DNA from: Maribellus maritimus
GTDB lineage: Bacteria; Bacteroidota; Bacteroidia; Bacteroidales; Prolixibacteraceae
Assembly: GCF_022267315.1 (NCBI RefSeq)
Contig: NZ_JAIKLE010000002.1
Coordinates: forward strand, 62,001 to 126,000
Direction: 5' to 3'
DNA: 64,000 nucleotides
Shown: positions 53,993-63,004 of the stretch, piece by piece
Layout: the number at the start of each line of letters is the position of its first letter
Numbering within the stretch: the first letter of the stretch is position 1
Translations under genes and position numbers: made by a program
The notes under the pieces: generated by a model
Database searches by the model: none
What the model saw: only the letters and a program-made list of their open reading frames with translations
Told to the model about the DNA's origin: nothing

Positions 53993-56140
53993 ATGGATGA
54001 ATTAAAAGATTTTAAAGAATACTTGAAAACACATGTTCCCGATGTCAAAAGAAGGGCATTTTTAAAATGGATGGGTGGCGGACTTTATGTTTTTTTCAAC
54101 CCCGGTGTTGCTTTTAACGCTTTGGGAGGAGAAGGAGAACAGCGGCAAAGTGTACCCGATGACTTTAACGCTTTTCTTCGAATTCACGAAGATGGAACGG
54201 TCACCTGTTTTGTTGGAAAAATTGATATGGGGCAGGGAGCCATTACATCATTTCCTCAAATGGTTGCCGACGAACTTGATGTTGAATACGATAAGGTGAA
54301 AATGGTTTTGGGTGATACAGATTTATGTCCCTGGGATATGGGCACCTTTGGATCGATGTCGGTGCGTATTCTAGGTCCGTCAGTAAGAGCTGCGGCTGCT
54401 GAAGCTCGGGGAGTATTGCTTCAAATGGCCGCTGAAAAATTGGGCGTTGAACCAGAAGAGCTTTCAGTTGAAAGTGGTGTGATTTTTAATAAAAATAATA
54501 AGAAACAAAAGGTTACTTACCCGGAGTTAACAAAAGGGCAGAAGATTGCCCGTTACATGGACAAAAAACCCGAAGTAAAAGAATATTCGGAATTAAGAGT
54601 GATGGGAACACCAAAACTCCATCAGGATGCGGTGGACAAAGTTACCGGTAAAGCATTGTACTCAGGAGACATTCGGAAACCAGAGATGGTTTATGCACGT
54701 ATAGTCCGGCCACCGTCGCACGCTGCCAAACTGGTATCTGCCGACACATCAGATGCAGAAAAGATAGAAGGTGTCGAAATTGTAAAAGATGGTGATTTAG
54801 TCGCCGTATTACATAAAAATCCGGAAATAGCGGATAAGGCAAGAAAGCTAATAAAAGCGGAGTTTGAAATTGAAAAGGAGAAAGATATTAATAACGCTAA
54901 TGTGTTTGAATACCTTCTTGCGAATGCGCCGGAAGGAAACAGTAATATTGACAAGGGCGATCTTCAGGAAGGCAGAAAGCAGTCGACTTCAGTTTTCGAA
55001 AATGAATATCACGATGGTTATGTTGCTCATTCACCCATGGAGGCGCACACTGCAATGGCATACATGGAAGGCGATAAAATGATTGTTCGTGCGGGCACAC
55101 AAACGCCTTTCCCGGCTAAAAGTAATATTGCCCGTGTGCTTGGGGTGGAAGAAGAAAAAGTGCGGGTGCAGCCACCGTTTCTGGGAGGAGGATTTGGAGG
55201 AAAATCTTCTCATCAGCAAGCTATAGAAGCAGCTCGTTTGGCGAAAATCACAAAAAAACCGGTTATGGTTGACTGGAATCGGAAAGAAGAATTTTTTTAT
55301 GATGAATTTCGCCCGGCTGCTATCATAAAAGTGAATTCGGGAATTGACGGTAACGGAAAAATAACGTTTTGGGATTATCATGTGTATTATGCAGGTGACA
55401 GGGGAGCAGAAACCATGTATAATGTTCCGCACCAAAAGCGAACGGTTTACGGACGTGGTTGGCGCGCGCCGGGAATACATCCTTTCCCAACCGGAGCCTG
55501 GCGTGGTCCGGGTAATAGTACCAATACTTTTGGGCGCGAGGTTCAGGTTGATATTATGGCCGCCAAAGCAAGTATCGACCCTGTGGAGTTTCGCCTGAAA
55601 AATCTTACGGATAAGAGAGCTATTGATGTACTGGAAGAAGTGGCAAAAATGGCTGACTGGAAACCGACTAAATCTCCGAGCGGGAGAGGATTTGGTGTAT
55701 CTATTGGTTTTGATGCCGGAACCTACGTGGCGCATATCGTACAGATTGATGTAAATAAAGAGACAGGAGAGATAAAAGTAAATAAAGTCTGGTGTGCACA
55801 GGAAATGGGATTTTGTGTCAATCCACAGGGAGCAACCATTCAAATGGAAGGCTGTATAAATATGGGGCTGGGGTACGCTTTGAAGGAAACGGTTGAATTT
55901 GAAGGAGGCAAAGTAAAAACCAACAATTTCGATTCTTATGAAATTCCTCGTTTTTCGTGGATTCCAGAGATTCAAACAAAAATTTTGGACCGACACGAAC
56001 CTCCTCAGGGAGGTGGTGAGCCTGCCATTGTTTGTATGGGAGCTGTTATCGCTAATGCTGTTTATGATGCAACCGGAGCACGGCTTTACGAAATGGCAAT
56101 GACACCGGAACGTGTGCTTGAAGCTCTGAAAAAAGTATAG
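53993..56140 (+). CDS. Tat-exported molybdopterin-binding hydroxylase large subunit
   Basis: This 715-residue subunit belongs to the xanthine oxidase family, closest in pattern to isoquinoline 1-oxidoreductase/aldehyde oxidase beta subunits. A Tat motif (KRRAFLK) lies at about 20-26. Molybdopterin-binding motif GGFGGK is at about 398-403, GTFGSMSVRILGPSVRAAAAEAR near 120, and the catalytic Glu sits in QGGGEP at about residue 675. It hydroxylates an aldehyde or N-heterocycle with water as oxygen donor. Without an FAD subunit, electrons must leave the 2Fe-2S subunit to a periplasmic acceptor that is not encoded next to it. A 383-codon antisense frame over it is an artefact. Confidence 0.94.
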   Translation: MDELKDFKEYLKTHVPDVKRRAFLKWMGGGLYVFFNPGVAFNALGGEGEQRQSVPDDFNAFLRIHEDGTVTCFVGKIDMGQGAITSFPQMVADELDVEYDKVKMVLGDTDLCPWDMGTFGSMSVRILGPSVRAAAAEARGVLLQMAAEKLGVEPEELSVESGVIFNKNNKKQKVTYPELTKGQKIARYMDKKPEVKEYSELRVMGTPKLHQDAVDKVTGKALYSGDIRKPEMVYARIVRPPSHAAKLVSADTSDAEKIEGVEIVKDGDLVAVLHKNPEIADKARKLIKAEFEIEKEKDINNANVFEYLLANAPEGNSNIDKGDLQEGRKQSTSVFENEYHDGYVAHSPMEAHTAMAYMEGDKMIVRAGTQTPFPAKSNIARVLGVEEEKVRVQPPFLGGGFGGKSSHQQAIEAARLAKITKKPVMVDWNRKEEFFYDEFRPAAIIKVNSGIDGNGKITFWDYHVYYAGDRGAETMYNVPHQKRTVYGRGWRAPGIHPFPTGAWRGPGNSTNTFGREVQVDIMAAKASIDPVEFRLKNLTDKRAIDVLEEVAKMADWKPTKSPSGRGFGVSIGFDAGTYVAHIVQIDVNKETGEIKVNKVWCAQEMGFCVNPQGATIQMEGCINMGLGYALKETVEFEGGKVKTNNFDSYEIPRFSWIPEIQTKILDRHEPPQGGGEPAIVCMGAVIANAVYDATGARLYEMAMTPERVLEALKKV

Positions 56141-56196
56141 CCATAATAAGATATCCGGCGAAAGGTTATCTCTAAAAATCAAGACAATATTAGAAT

Positions 56197-56223
56197 GTCA
56201 TCCTGAAACAATTTCAGGATGAC
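56197..56223. terminator. Strong hairpin after the molybdenum hydroxylase operon
   Basis: GTCATCCTGAAA (56197-56208) and TTTCAGGATGAC (56212-56223) form a perfect 12-bp stem with a three-base loop. No T-run follows, so it is either a non-canonical terminator or a dispersed repeat; I recall similar GTCATCCTGAAA hairpins as repeated elements in other bacterial genomes. Confidence 0.5.
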
Positions 56224-56317
56224 GGAGGAACTTACTTTTTACGTGAGCTTTTTTATACTCGTGCTTTGTGCCTGTGTTTCAAAAAAAGAGATTTGGCACG
56301 TGACCTTTTTCCGCACT

Positions 56318-56333
56318 GGGGAAAGCTTTCCCC
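56318..56333. repeat. 16-bp perfect palindrome
   Basis: GGGGAAAGCTTTCCCC reads identically on both strands. It lies in AT-rich non-coding sequence where such a GC-ended palindrome stands out, and may be a regulator site or part of a small mobile or repeated element. Confidence 0.5.
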
Positions 56334-56597
56334 GATTCCCTTACGCCGTTTTTTATCATCATTTTTAATCATAAGCGGTAAGAATATCATTTTTTTAGTT
56401 TATAATTTTGAGATTGAGGTGTAATGTGTTTATTTTTAACATGTTGGGGTGATGTTGACTGAGCTGTGAAATTGCTTAAGCAACAAAGACAGATTCCTAT
56501 CCGTAACAAAAGGATTTATTTGGTTTATGGTAATTGATTTGTGTTATAGGATATACAACAAAATATTAAATAAGAAGGAAATAAACTAAAATAAATT

Positions 56598-57263
56598 ATG
56601 GAGTATAAAGTAAAAATTGAACAAAAAAAATGGCTTACGCATGATGTAATTCAATTATTGTTGAAACGGCCGGCAGATTTCAGCTACAAGGAAGGGCAGG
56701 CTATTGAAGCGACGATTGACTCCAAAGAATACAAAGATGCCTGGTCTCCTTTTACGCTTACAAGTTTAAACAAAGATGAAGATTTACAACTTACAATAAA
56801 GGTTTATCCTAAACATAACGGAGTTACACTGGCTCTTTCAAAGTTAAAAGAAGGCGATAGTTTTCTGATTACCGAACCGTGGGATTCATTTAAAAATAAA
56901 GGTTCGGGAGTATTTATTGCCGGAGGAACAGGCGTAACTCCCTTTATTGCTTTGTTGCGACAAATGGAAGTGGATGGGAATATCGACGGAAGTACACTGA
57001 TATTTTCCAATAAATCAGAAAAAGATATTTTTCTTTTTGATGAATTTAAACGAATGCTGGGGGATAACTTTATCAATGTGCTAACCCGTGAAAAAAATGA
57101 AAAATATTTACACGGAAGAATAAATAAACGTTTTCTGAAAGAGCAGTTTTCTAATTTCAACCAACCGTTTTATTTATGCGGGCCCGACAACTTTGCAGAT
57201 GATATTAAACTTCACCTTAAAGAGTTAGGAGCAGGTGATGATTTGGTGAACGTGAGTTTATAG
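56598..57263 (+). CDS. Flavodoxin/ferredoxin reductase-like flavoprotein
   Basis: This 221-residue protein is a ferredoxin-NADP+ reductase-fold flavoprotein with an FAD-binding barrel (about 1-98) and an NAD(P)-binding domain with GGTGVTPFIALLR (about 115-127) and a C-terminal YLCGPDNF motif. Where this family normally reads RPFTFTS, binding FAD through Arg, this protein has SPFTLTS (about 54-60), so the Arg is replaced by Ser. It may still bind FAD, more weakly, or use FMN. It lies 457 bases after the molybdenum hydroxylase genes and could, but need not, take part in that electron chain. Confidence 0.88.
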   Translation: MEYKVKIEQKKWLTHDVIQLLLKRPADFSYKEGQAIEATIDSKEYKDAWSPFTLTSLNKDEDLQLTIKVYPKHNGVTLALSKLKEGDSFLITEPWDSFKNKGSGVFIAGGTGVTPFIALLRQMEVDGNIDGSTLIFSNKSEKDIFLFDEFKRMLGDNFINVLTREKNEKYLHGRINKRFLKEQFSNFNQPFYLCGPDNFADDIKLHLKELGAGDDLVNVSL

Positions 57264-57279
57264 AATTTTTTTCACAACA

Positions 57280-58104
57280 TCAATTTCTGTTTTTCGATAA
57301 AGGTTCTAATTCAATCTTTCGGATAAACAATTCTGCACTTTCCGATTGGATTTGAATTTTGCCCTTTGCCGGTTTTACATCCGTTGCCCTGTTAACCAGT
57401 TTTCCATTCAAAAAAATGGTGATCTGATTTCCATCCGCAATACATTCCAGTTGATTCCATTCTCCTAAAGGTTTTTCAGCATCGTTTTCACCCCGGAATC
57501 CAAGCGTATCCTTCCATTTAGGGTCACGTTGCATCCAGTTAATACGGCCAGAAGAGATACTTTCTTTCTTCCCGTCGGGTTGAAAGATAAACGAATTCCC
57601 TTGTTTTTCATCTGCTACTGTTGATGTGACATTAAAATTATCGGTACCATCGCCAACAACAATTATGTCTCCGGTTCCGCCTTCAATCATTTGACATTCG
57701 ATAGAGTACATCCATATGCCACCTGATGCACCGTCTTCACCCACTGAATGAATAAGCAGACCACTGTCGCGGGCTTTTTCTGCCCTCGGAGGGTGATTGG
57801 TTTTTCCCCATTTGAATTCAACAAGTACCCGATAATTGTCATATTCTTTGTTTGTAGTAATACATCCCCATTCTTCCCCGGAAATATGGATCATTCTATC
57901 TTTTACAGAAAAAACATTTTTCGGATCATTATTTTTGCCTCGTTCTTTCAAAAAAGTATACCAGCCGTCTAAATTTTTCCCGTTAAAAAGTTGAATCGTT
58001 TTATTATTTGAATTCTGTTTTTCCGGGTTTTCAGATGCATAACTTTTATCAGAAACAGCAACTGCAAAAAGGATACAAAGCGTAAAAGAGAATAGATTTT
58101 TCAT
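57280..58104 (-). CDS. DUF1080 (3-keto-disaccharide hydrolase-like) secreted protein
   Basis: This 274-residue protein has a signal peptide (about 1-23) and a DUF1080 concanavalin-like lectin/glucanase fold: LFNGKNLDGWY at the start, WGCITTNKEYDNYRVLVEFKWG in the middle, and GEWNQLECIADGNQITIFLNGKLVNRAT near the end. DUF1080 includes 3-keto-disaccharide hydrolases. It is 24 bases downstream of the metallo-beta-lactamase-fold gene and probably cotranscribed. A periplasmic sugar-degrading role is inferred. Confidence 0.92.
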   Translation of the reverse strand: MKNLFSFTLCILFAVAVSDKSYASENPEKQNSNNKTIQLFNGKNLDGWYTFLKERGKNNDPKNVFSVKDRMIHISGEEWGCITTNKEYDNYRVLVEFKWGKTNHPPRAEKARDSGLLIHSVGEDGASGGIWMYSIECQMIEGGTGDIIVVGDGTDNFNVTSTVADEKQGNSFIFQPDGKKESISSGRINWMQRDPKWKDTLGFRGENDAEKPLGEWNQLECIADGNQITIFLNGKLVNRATDVKPAKGKIQIQSESAELFIRKIELEPLSKNRN

Positions 58105-58128
58105 ATCAATGTTTTTTAAAAAGGAGAA

Positions 58129-58983
58129 TTACATTTTATTTATTTCGTTGTAAACCGATTCCACAAGCCGACTTTCATTTTCTGCAAACGCTGATTTTAC
58201 TTCTTCCTGCGTTTTTCCTTCTGCAACCATATTTTTAATTTTTTGTTGAAGGGCTGTAATTTCAATCAAGTGTTTTTCAATATCGGCGCGTGTTTTAATT
58301 TCAGAATGCCCGGAGCAGAATTTTTCAGCATCAATGGTAGCAAGGAGCTTTTTTGTAGTTTTTACGTGTTCAAAAGAATTTCCTCCTTTATAGGAATGAA
58401 TCAGTTGGGGGCGCTCAAAAAATACCTGGTCGCCAATAAAAGCCGTTTTTTCTTCCGGAAAATATACAACAATGTCGCCTGTTGTATGCCCAATCCCAAA
58501 GTAATAAAGTTCAATGGTTTTGCCTCCTAAATAAAGTTGCATTTTATCATTGAACGTAATTTCCGGAACAAATGGCATCATTTCGTCGCCTGACCAGTTG
58601 GACGCTGAACCATCGCGTTGTGGTAAAAGAAATTCTTTCCGGCAGTTTTCGTGTGCTATAATGGTAACTTCTTTTGGGAAAAATTGATTCCCGTTTATGT
58701 GGTCGCCATCGCTATGTGTATTTATCAGTATCGTAACCGGATTGTCGGTCAATTTTTTTACAGCTGAAAAAATGCCATCAACCGAAGTTTTATCCATTTT
58801 TGAGTCTATAATTACCACCTGGTTGTCGCCAATATACATACCACCGTTGGCACCTCTACCGCCTGATACCTGATAAAGGTTATCAGAAATTTTGTCTAAT
58901 GTTACCGTTGAATTTTCCTGATTTTGAGCGCATAAAAATAGAACGGAAAATGTATAAATGGTTAGCAATGATATTTTTTTCAT
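58129..58983 (-). CDS. Secreted metallo-beta-lactamase-fold hydrolase
   Basis: From the ATG at 58983 (upstream ATG at 59025 precedes the signal) this is a 284-residue secreted enzyme of the metallo-beta-lactamase fold. The metal motif reads NTHSDGDHINGN, i.e. His-x-Asp-x-Asp-His: the second His of the usual HxHxDH is Asp. Further ligands are in AHENCRKEF, GIGHTTGDIVVYFP (His and Asp) and CSGHSEI. The change could alter metal occupancy. Substrate is unknown; lactamase activity should not be assumed. It leads a two-gene unit with the DUF1080 protein. Confidence 0.88.
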   Translation of the reverse strand: MKKISLLTIYTFSVLFLCAQNQENSTVTLDKISDNLYQVSGGRGANGGMYIGDNQVVIIDSKMDKTSVDGIFSAVKKLTDNPVTILINTHSDGDHINGNQFFPKEVTIIAHENCRKEFLLPQRDGSASNWSGDEMMPFVPEITFNDKMQLYLGGKTIELYYFGIGHTTGDIVVYFPEEKTAFIGDQVFFERPQLIHSYKGGNSFEHVKTTKKLLATIDAEKFCSGHSEIKTRADIEKHLIEITALQQKIKNMVAEGKTQEEVKSAFAENESRLVESVYNEINKM

Positions 58984-59080
58984 GTCGGTTTTTATTATGT
59001 TAGATTTTGAAAATGTAAGATACAAAATTTTGTTTTTTAGAATGTCTACTTTTACACTTTAACTTAGCAATCGGTGGGTA

Positions 59081-59118
59081 AAAATAAAAAGAGGCTGAAT
59101 TGCAAAACAGCCTCTTTT
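59081..59118 (-). terminator. Terminator of the peroxiredoxin gene
   Basis: AAAAGAGGCTG (59087-59097) and CAGCCTCTTTT (59108-59118) form a perfect 11-bp stem with a 10-base loop. Read on the minus strand the stem is followed by a T-rich run, so it ends the peroxiredoxin transcript. Confidence 0.88.
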
Positions 59119-59144
59119 CCAAGAAATTATTAATGTATCAAATC

Positions 59145-59792
59145 TTACAAATCTTTTTTTGCAAGGTAGAAGTCAACCATTTCATAATCACTTTTTTCGC
59201 GTTCTTCCATTTCTGCCACTGTTTTTGGCGGTGGAACAATAACTTTTTCACCCGGTTTCCAGTCAAGCGGACACGCAACACCATGTTTGTCGGTTGTTTG
59301 AAGAGCAGTAAGTACCCTTACGATTTCATCCATATTTCTACCAACGTTTAACGGGTAGTACATAATTAAACGGATTTTCCCGGTAGGGTCAATAAAAAAT
59401 ACGGCACGAACTGCTGCTGTTTCACTTTCATTTGGCTGGAGCATTCCGTACAATTGAGACACTTTCATATCAATATCCGCGATAATCGGAAAATCGAATA
59501 AAACACCTGTGTTTTTCTTAACGTTATTTACCCAGGCTACATGAGCGTGAATACTGTCGATACTTAAACCAATAAGTTTGGTATTTAATGCCCTGAATTC
59601 GTCGCCGCGAACAGCAAAACCACTCATTTCGGTAGTACATACCGGAGTAAAATCAGCAGGATGAGAAAACAAAATCGTCCAGCTATCTTTGATGTACTCT
59701 GAAAATTGAATTGGACCATGTGTTGTGTTGGCTTTAAAATCGGGAGCCATGTCACCAATTCTTGGCATTTGTGCTACATTTTGTTCTTCCAT
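59145..59792 (-). CDS. Prx6-type peroxiredoxin
   Basis: This 215-residue cytoplasmic peroxidase has the peroxidatic Cys52 in HPADFTPVCTTE, a second cysteine in the C-terminal arm (GVACPLDW), and the helical tail of the Prx6/archaeal thioredoxin-peroxidase subfamily. It reduces H2O2 and organic peroxides using thiols. The C-terminal extension and GEKVIVPPPKT are typical. It has its own terminator downstream and a 186-base gap upstream, so it is monocistronic. Confidence 0.95.
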   Translation of the reverse strand: MEEQNVAQMPRIGDMAPDFKANTTHGPIQFSEYIKDSWTILFSHPADFTPVCTTEMSGFAVRGDEFRALNTKLIGLSIDSIHAHVAWVNNVKKNTGVLFDFPIIADIDMKVSQLYGMLQPNESETAAVRAVFFIDPTGKIRLIMYYPLNVGRNMDEIVRVLTALQTTDKHGVACPLDWKPGEKVIVPPPKTVAEMEEREKSDYEMVDFYLAKKDL

Positions 59793-59978
59793 AATGGTTT
59801 TATTTAAATATTTTATATTAAAATTTTCTTCGATAGTAGAACAAGAATAAAGAGAATAAGTTCAAAAGAACATAAGTTATTTTCAATTTCTGTATCGATT
59901 TTTTTTATGGTAAATAGACTTGGTTTAATCAGTAACGTACGGGTATTTTTTCTGATTTTATGGAAAGATATAAATATG

Positions 59979-62900
59979 CTAATTTCTTGGACAGTGAACT
60001 GTAAAATTCCAACTTGTTCCACTGGTTCCGTCACAATTCGGATTTACTCTTACTGTAACTGTTGATGAACGCCCGTTTAAATTTAAAGGTATACTGCCAT
60101 CTGCACCAACACAACCGGAATTAAATATAGTTTGTCCGCCCTGAGTAACAATGATTTGATCTTTTATGTCATAGGTGTCGTAGTCAAATACAAAGGTTCC
60201 GAAAGATTGTCCCAGGTTAATGTTATGTACTTCAGGGGCATCTCCGCCAGCTTCCTGTTTGTCGTTGCAGTTACTTTGATGAACAACAGCTTGCTGAGTT
60301 TGGGTACCTGAACCAGAACTAGTGGATGTTCCGCTAAAGGGGTTATTTCCGCTTGCTGCACTAATAATATCTATTGTAGCAGATAACAAGCCGTTCCAGT
60401 CTATATCCGGTTTTTTTCTTTCGGGTACACAGCCTGTTCGGCTGCTGTTCCATTTATAACCGGGGAGGCATTCACAGTAATATTGATTTGATGTCGGGTC
60501 GTAAACAGCTTCGGTGTTGGGATACAATGAACAATCTTCATTTTGAAATTGCTCGGTTGTTATTTTTTCACAATGTAGATTATCATCTGCCCACTGATAG
60601 CCGGCAATACAATCACAGTAAACCTCCTGCGCAACAGGGTCCCAAACAGGTTCTGTGTTTGGGTACGAAGTACAATCGGAATTGGCAAGGGCATCTTCCC
60701 AATCCGGAATACAACCTGTTCCTTCTTTGTTCCATACATAACCGGGAAGACATTCGCAAATAACTTCCTGTAATCTGTCATCCCAAACCGGGCGTGAATT
60801 AAAATATCCCGAGCAGTCAGAATTGGTGATCTGCAGCGCTTGCCCTTCCACACACCCTGTCCCTTCTTTATTCCACACATAACCTGGTTTACACTCACAA
60901 ATGGCTTCATTTGAAGCATAATCCCAAATAGCTTGCGTGTTGGAATACTGGGAACAGTCGGAATTTTCAAGAATTAGCTTGATGTCGGGGACACATTTTT
61001 TTTGTGTTTCGTCCCATGTATAATAGTCACTGCATGTGCAAACGACCATTTCGTTAACTGCATCCCAAACTGCTGTAGCATAGGGATCTCCTGCACAATC
61101 GGAGTTTTTTATTCGCTCGTCAATATCGATGGCAGTTGTGTCCGGGCCAGGTGGAGACGGTATGCTGTCCTGTGTCGTAGTGGTTCTTATGCTGTCTTGA
61201 CTAACAGATGATGTAGTATCCTGATCCTGGTCTTCGTAGGGTTGATTAAGTTCTACGCGGTATGTGTTGTCTTTTAGTCCGGGCTCAACGCGAATGTCGG
61301 TACTCACCGGATTTCCATCGGGTGTTGTGGCGGAGACAGTCATGTTCGTGTTGTTATTCAGCATCATTAAAATATAATATGAAAAATAGCCGCTGGCTGA
61401 TGTAATGATTTTATGATCGGAATCACCTGAATAAAACATTGAATTTAAGCCAACCTGTAATTTTGCTCCGCTAACAGGAATTCCGTTGCCGTTATTTACA
61501 GTTCCGTAAATATTTACCGGAACATTTTCTTCCAGGTTTCTGATAATTCTGTCGAGCTGGTTCAGGTTGTCATGATGTTTACTCAGATAATAGTTTTTTA
61601 TCATTGAGGTTAAAATATCATGGGTGGCTATGTTATAATACTTTAATTCATTCCATGTATACTCCAGTTCGTTGGAATTGAGTAATCTTGCAAGCCAGCT
61701 AAATCCGATTTTATCCATGTAGAACTGTTCAACTTTTTGTTTGTTGCATGTATTGATAGTTGCATAGGAATATTGGAAAAGTTGCTGTATTCTGTTTATT
61801 CTTTTTTGAACTTCATCGGTATAGATTTTCCAGCCGTATTCCTTTTGAAAAGATTTTACAATAAACTCCAGGTCGGTTGCTTTTTGACTGTGTCCGTTGC
61901 TTCTTAACCATTGAATGGTGGAAAAGATGTCATCCCTTCCTGAATGCAGTTTGTCTTTTTTGCCCTGTATCCATTTGTTGTTCAAATAAAAATATAAATC
62001 AGTAGCATAATCTTCGCTTTGATAGGTGTTGTTGTACACCGGATTATAGACATTCTGATTTAATGGACAAACTCTTCCGGCATTTGGAAATTGCTGAATA
62101 AAAGATGTTCTCTTGTTTTTGTTGGCTGACGCATAAGTTCCTCCATCAGCATTAATACAACCTTGGTTCAGATTTTTTTCAAATACATTTTCCAATCCTT
62201 TTGCAGCTGAAAGAACACCTTTTCCCAACGTGAAAATGGGTGTGATTAAATCGCCGATTATCGGTACTTTTCCGCCAAATGACTCACCCAGTTCAAGCAA
62301 CATTTCAATTTTATATACCGGGTCATCCGAACTCATCGCTGATGCAACCGTTGAAAAAGCACTTATCGGATCGGCCAGCTTGTCGTATCCTACGGAGAGG
62401 ACTTTGTCGAGATCGTCAATGAGGTAAAAATAGTCTGATTTTATTCCATATTTTTTTAAAATCGCCGTAACCTCCGATTCATAATCTTCGTTGTCCGGCG
62501 CTAAGCCGGAAATTCCTTCTGCCGCATCTAAAAGTGCTTTTATTTTTTCTTTTCCGGCTGAAAAAAGGCCGGAACATTGGTCGTAAATTTCAAATGATTC
62601 TTTATCGATATAGCTTGAAGCATAATTTATTAACCCTTGTTTTACCCATCCTTTCATTTCATCTTTTAAAAGACCGCTCCTTGTTAACGAAGGATCGTCT
62701 TTTACTTTTTGCTGGATTTTTTGGTAAGTGTCGTTTGCCTGATTTATAAAATTTGGATCAGAAGGGTTTATTCCAAAAGGTTCAAGCGGTTCTAATATGA
62801 TTGAAAAATAGGTTTCTTTCGTTACCCAGGCTTCTGCACTTTGAACTGATGTAGTTAATTTACTGGTAATCTCATCCTCGATTTCTTCTTTTAATGCCTT

Positions 62901-62993
62901 CGATAGTTGGTCTTGATCTACAGTTATTTGTGAGGAAGAAAATTGGGCTATCAAAATGAAATGAATGATAATTATGAGGAAATTCCGAAACAT
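59979..62993 (-). CDS. Large secreted protein with five cysteine-rich repeats
   Basis: This 1004-residue secreted protein (signal about 1-21) begins with a helical region (about 22-490), then a carboxypeptidase-regulatory-like beta domain (about 495-590; GIPVSGAKLQVG), a Ser/Thr/Pro/Asp linker, five tandem Cys-rich repeats of about 46 residues (about 630-860), a low-complexity Ser/Gly/Gln segment, and a terminal beta domain ending HCPRN. The repeats resemble EGF-like modules in cysteine spacing but contain a constant WD...C-C..PGY.W core. No family is recognised for the whole. It lies 11 bases downstream of the barrel gene, so both are one operon; surface localisation is inferred. Confidence 0.72.
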   Translation of the reverse strand: MFRNFLIIIIHFILIAQFSSSQITVDQDQLSKALKEEIEDEITSKLTTSVQSAEAWVTKETYFSIILEPLEPFGINPSDPNFINQANDTYQKIQQKVKDDPSLTRSGLLKDEMKGWVKQGLINYASSYIDKESFEIYDQCSGLFSAGKEKIKALLDAAEGISGLAPDNEDYESEVTAILKKYGIKSDYFYLIDDLDKVLSVGYDKLADPISAFSTVASAMSSDDPVYKIEMLLELGESFGGKVPIIGDLITPIFTLGKGVLSAAKGLENVFEKNLNQGCINADGGTYASANKNKRTSFIQQFPNAGRVCPLNQNVYNPVYNNTYQSEDYATDLYFYLNNKWIQGKKDKLHSGRDDIFSTIQWLRSNGHSQKATDLEFIVKSFQKEYGWKIYTDEVQKRINRIQQLFQYSYATINTCNKQKVEQFYMDKIGFSWLARLLNSNELEYTWNELKYYNIATHDILTSMIKNYYLSKHHDNLNQLDRIIRNLEENVPVNIYGTVNNGNGIPVSGAKLQVGLNSMFYSGDSDHKIITSASGYFSYYILMMLNNNTNMTVSATTPDGNPVSTDIRVEPGLKDNTYRVELNQPYEDQDQDTTSSVSQDSIRTTTTQDSIPSPPGPDTTAIDIDERIKNSDCAGDPYATAVWDAVNEMVVCTCSDYYTWDETQKKCVPDIKLILENSDCSQYSNTQAIWDYASNEAICECKPGYVWNKEGTGCVEGQALQITNSDCSGYFNSRPVWDDRLQEVICECLPGYVWNKEGTGCIPDWEDALANSDCTSYPNTEPVWDPVAQEVYCDCIAGYQWADDNLHCEKITTEQFQNEDCSLYPNTEAVYDPTSNQYYCECLPGYKWNSSRTGCVPERKKPDIDWNGLLSATIDIISAASGNNPFSGTSTSSGSGTQTQQAVVHQSNCNDKQEAGGDAPEVHNINLGQSFGTFVFDYDTYDIKDQIIVTQGGQTIFNSGCVGADGSIPLNLNGRSSTVTVRVNPNCDGTSGTSWNFTVHCPRN
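60410..61106 (-). repeat. Five tandem Cys-rich repeats in the 1004-residue protein
   Basis: Each unit of about 46 residues reads N-[SE]-D-C ... [VI]-[WY]-D ... C-x-C ... G/Y-Y-x-W ... C, for example NSDCSQYSNTQ and CECKPGYVWN. All five keep the four cysteines, which would make two disulfides per unit. DNA copies are clearly related but diverged. Confidence 0.75.
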
Positions 62994-63004
62994 TATTCAT
63001 GGGT

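Larger units (their letters stand above)
56141..56597. other. Intergenic region with two inverted repeats
   Basis: This 457-base gap has no gene I can support. It holds a strong hairpin at 56197-56223, a 16-bp perfect palindrome at 56318-56333, and a TAATTTTG promoter -7 box at 56403-56410 about 190 bases before the flavin reductase ATG. A small RNA between the repeats and the promoter cannot be excluded, but nothing in it is recognisable. Confidence 0.5.

Noticed and set aside
55031-56182. 383-codon open frame on the minus strand
   Set aside because: It is antisense to the molybdopterin subunit, which has clear family motifs on the plus strand; the antisense product resembles nothing.
60410-61106. 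CRISPR-like tandem repeats
   Set aside because: The periodicity (about 140 bases) is in phase with a reading frame and encodes Cys-rich protein modules; there are no identical short repeats with unique spacers.
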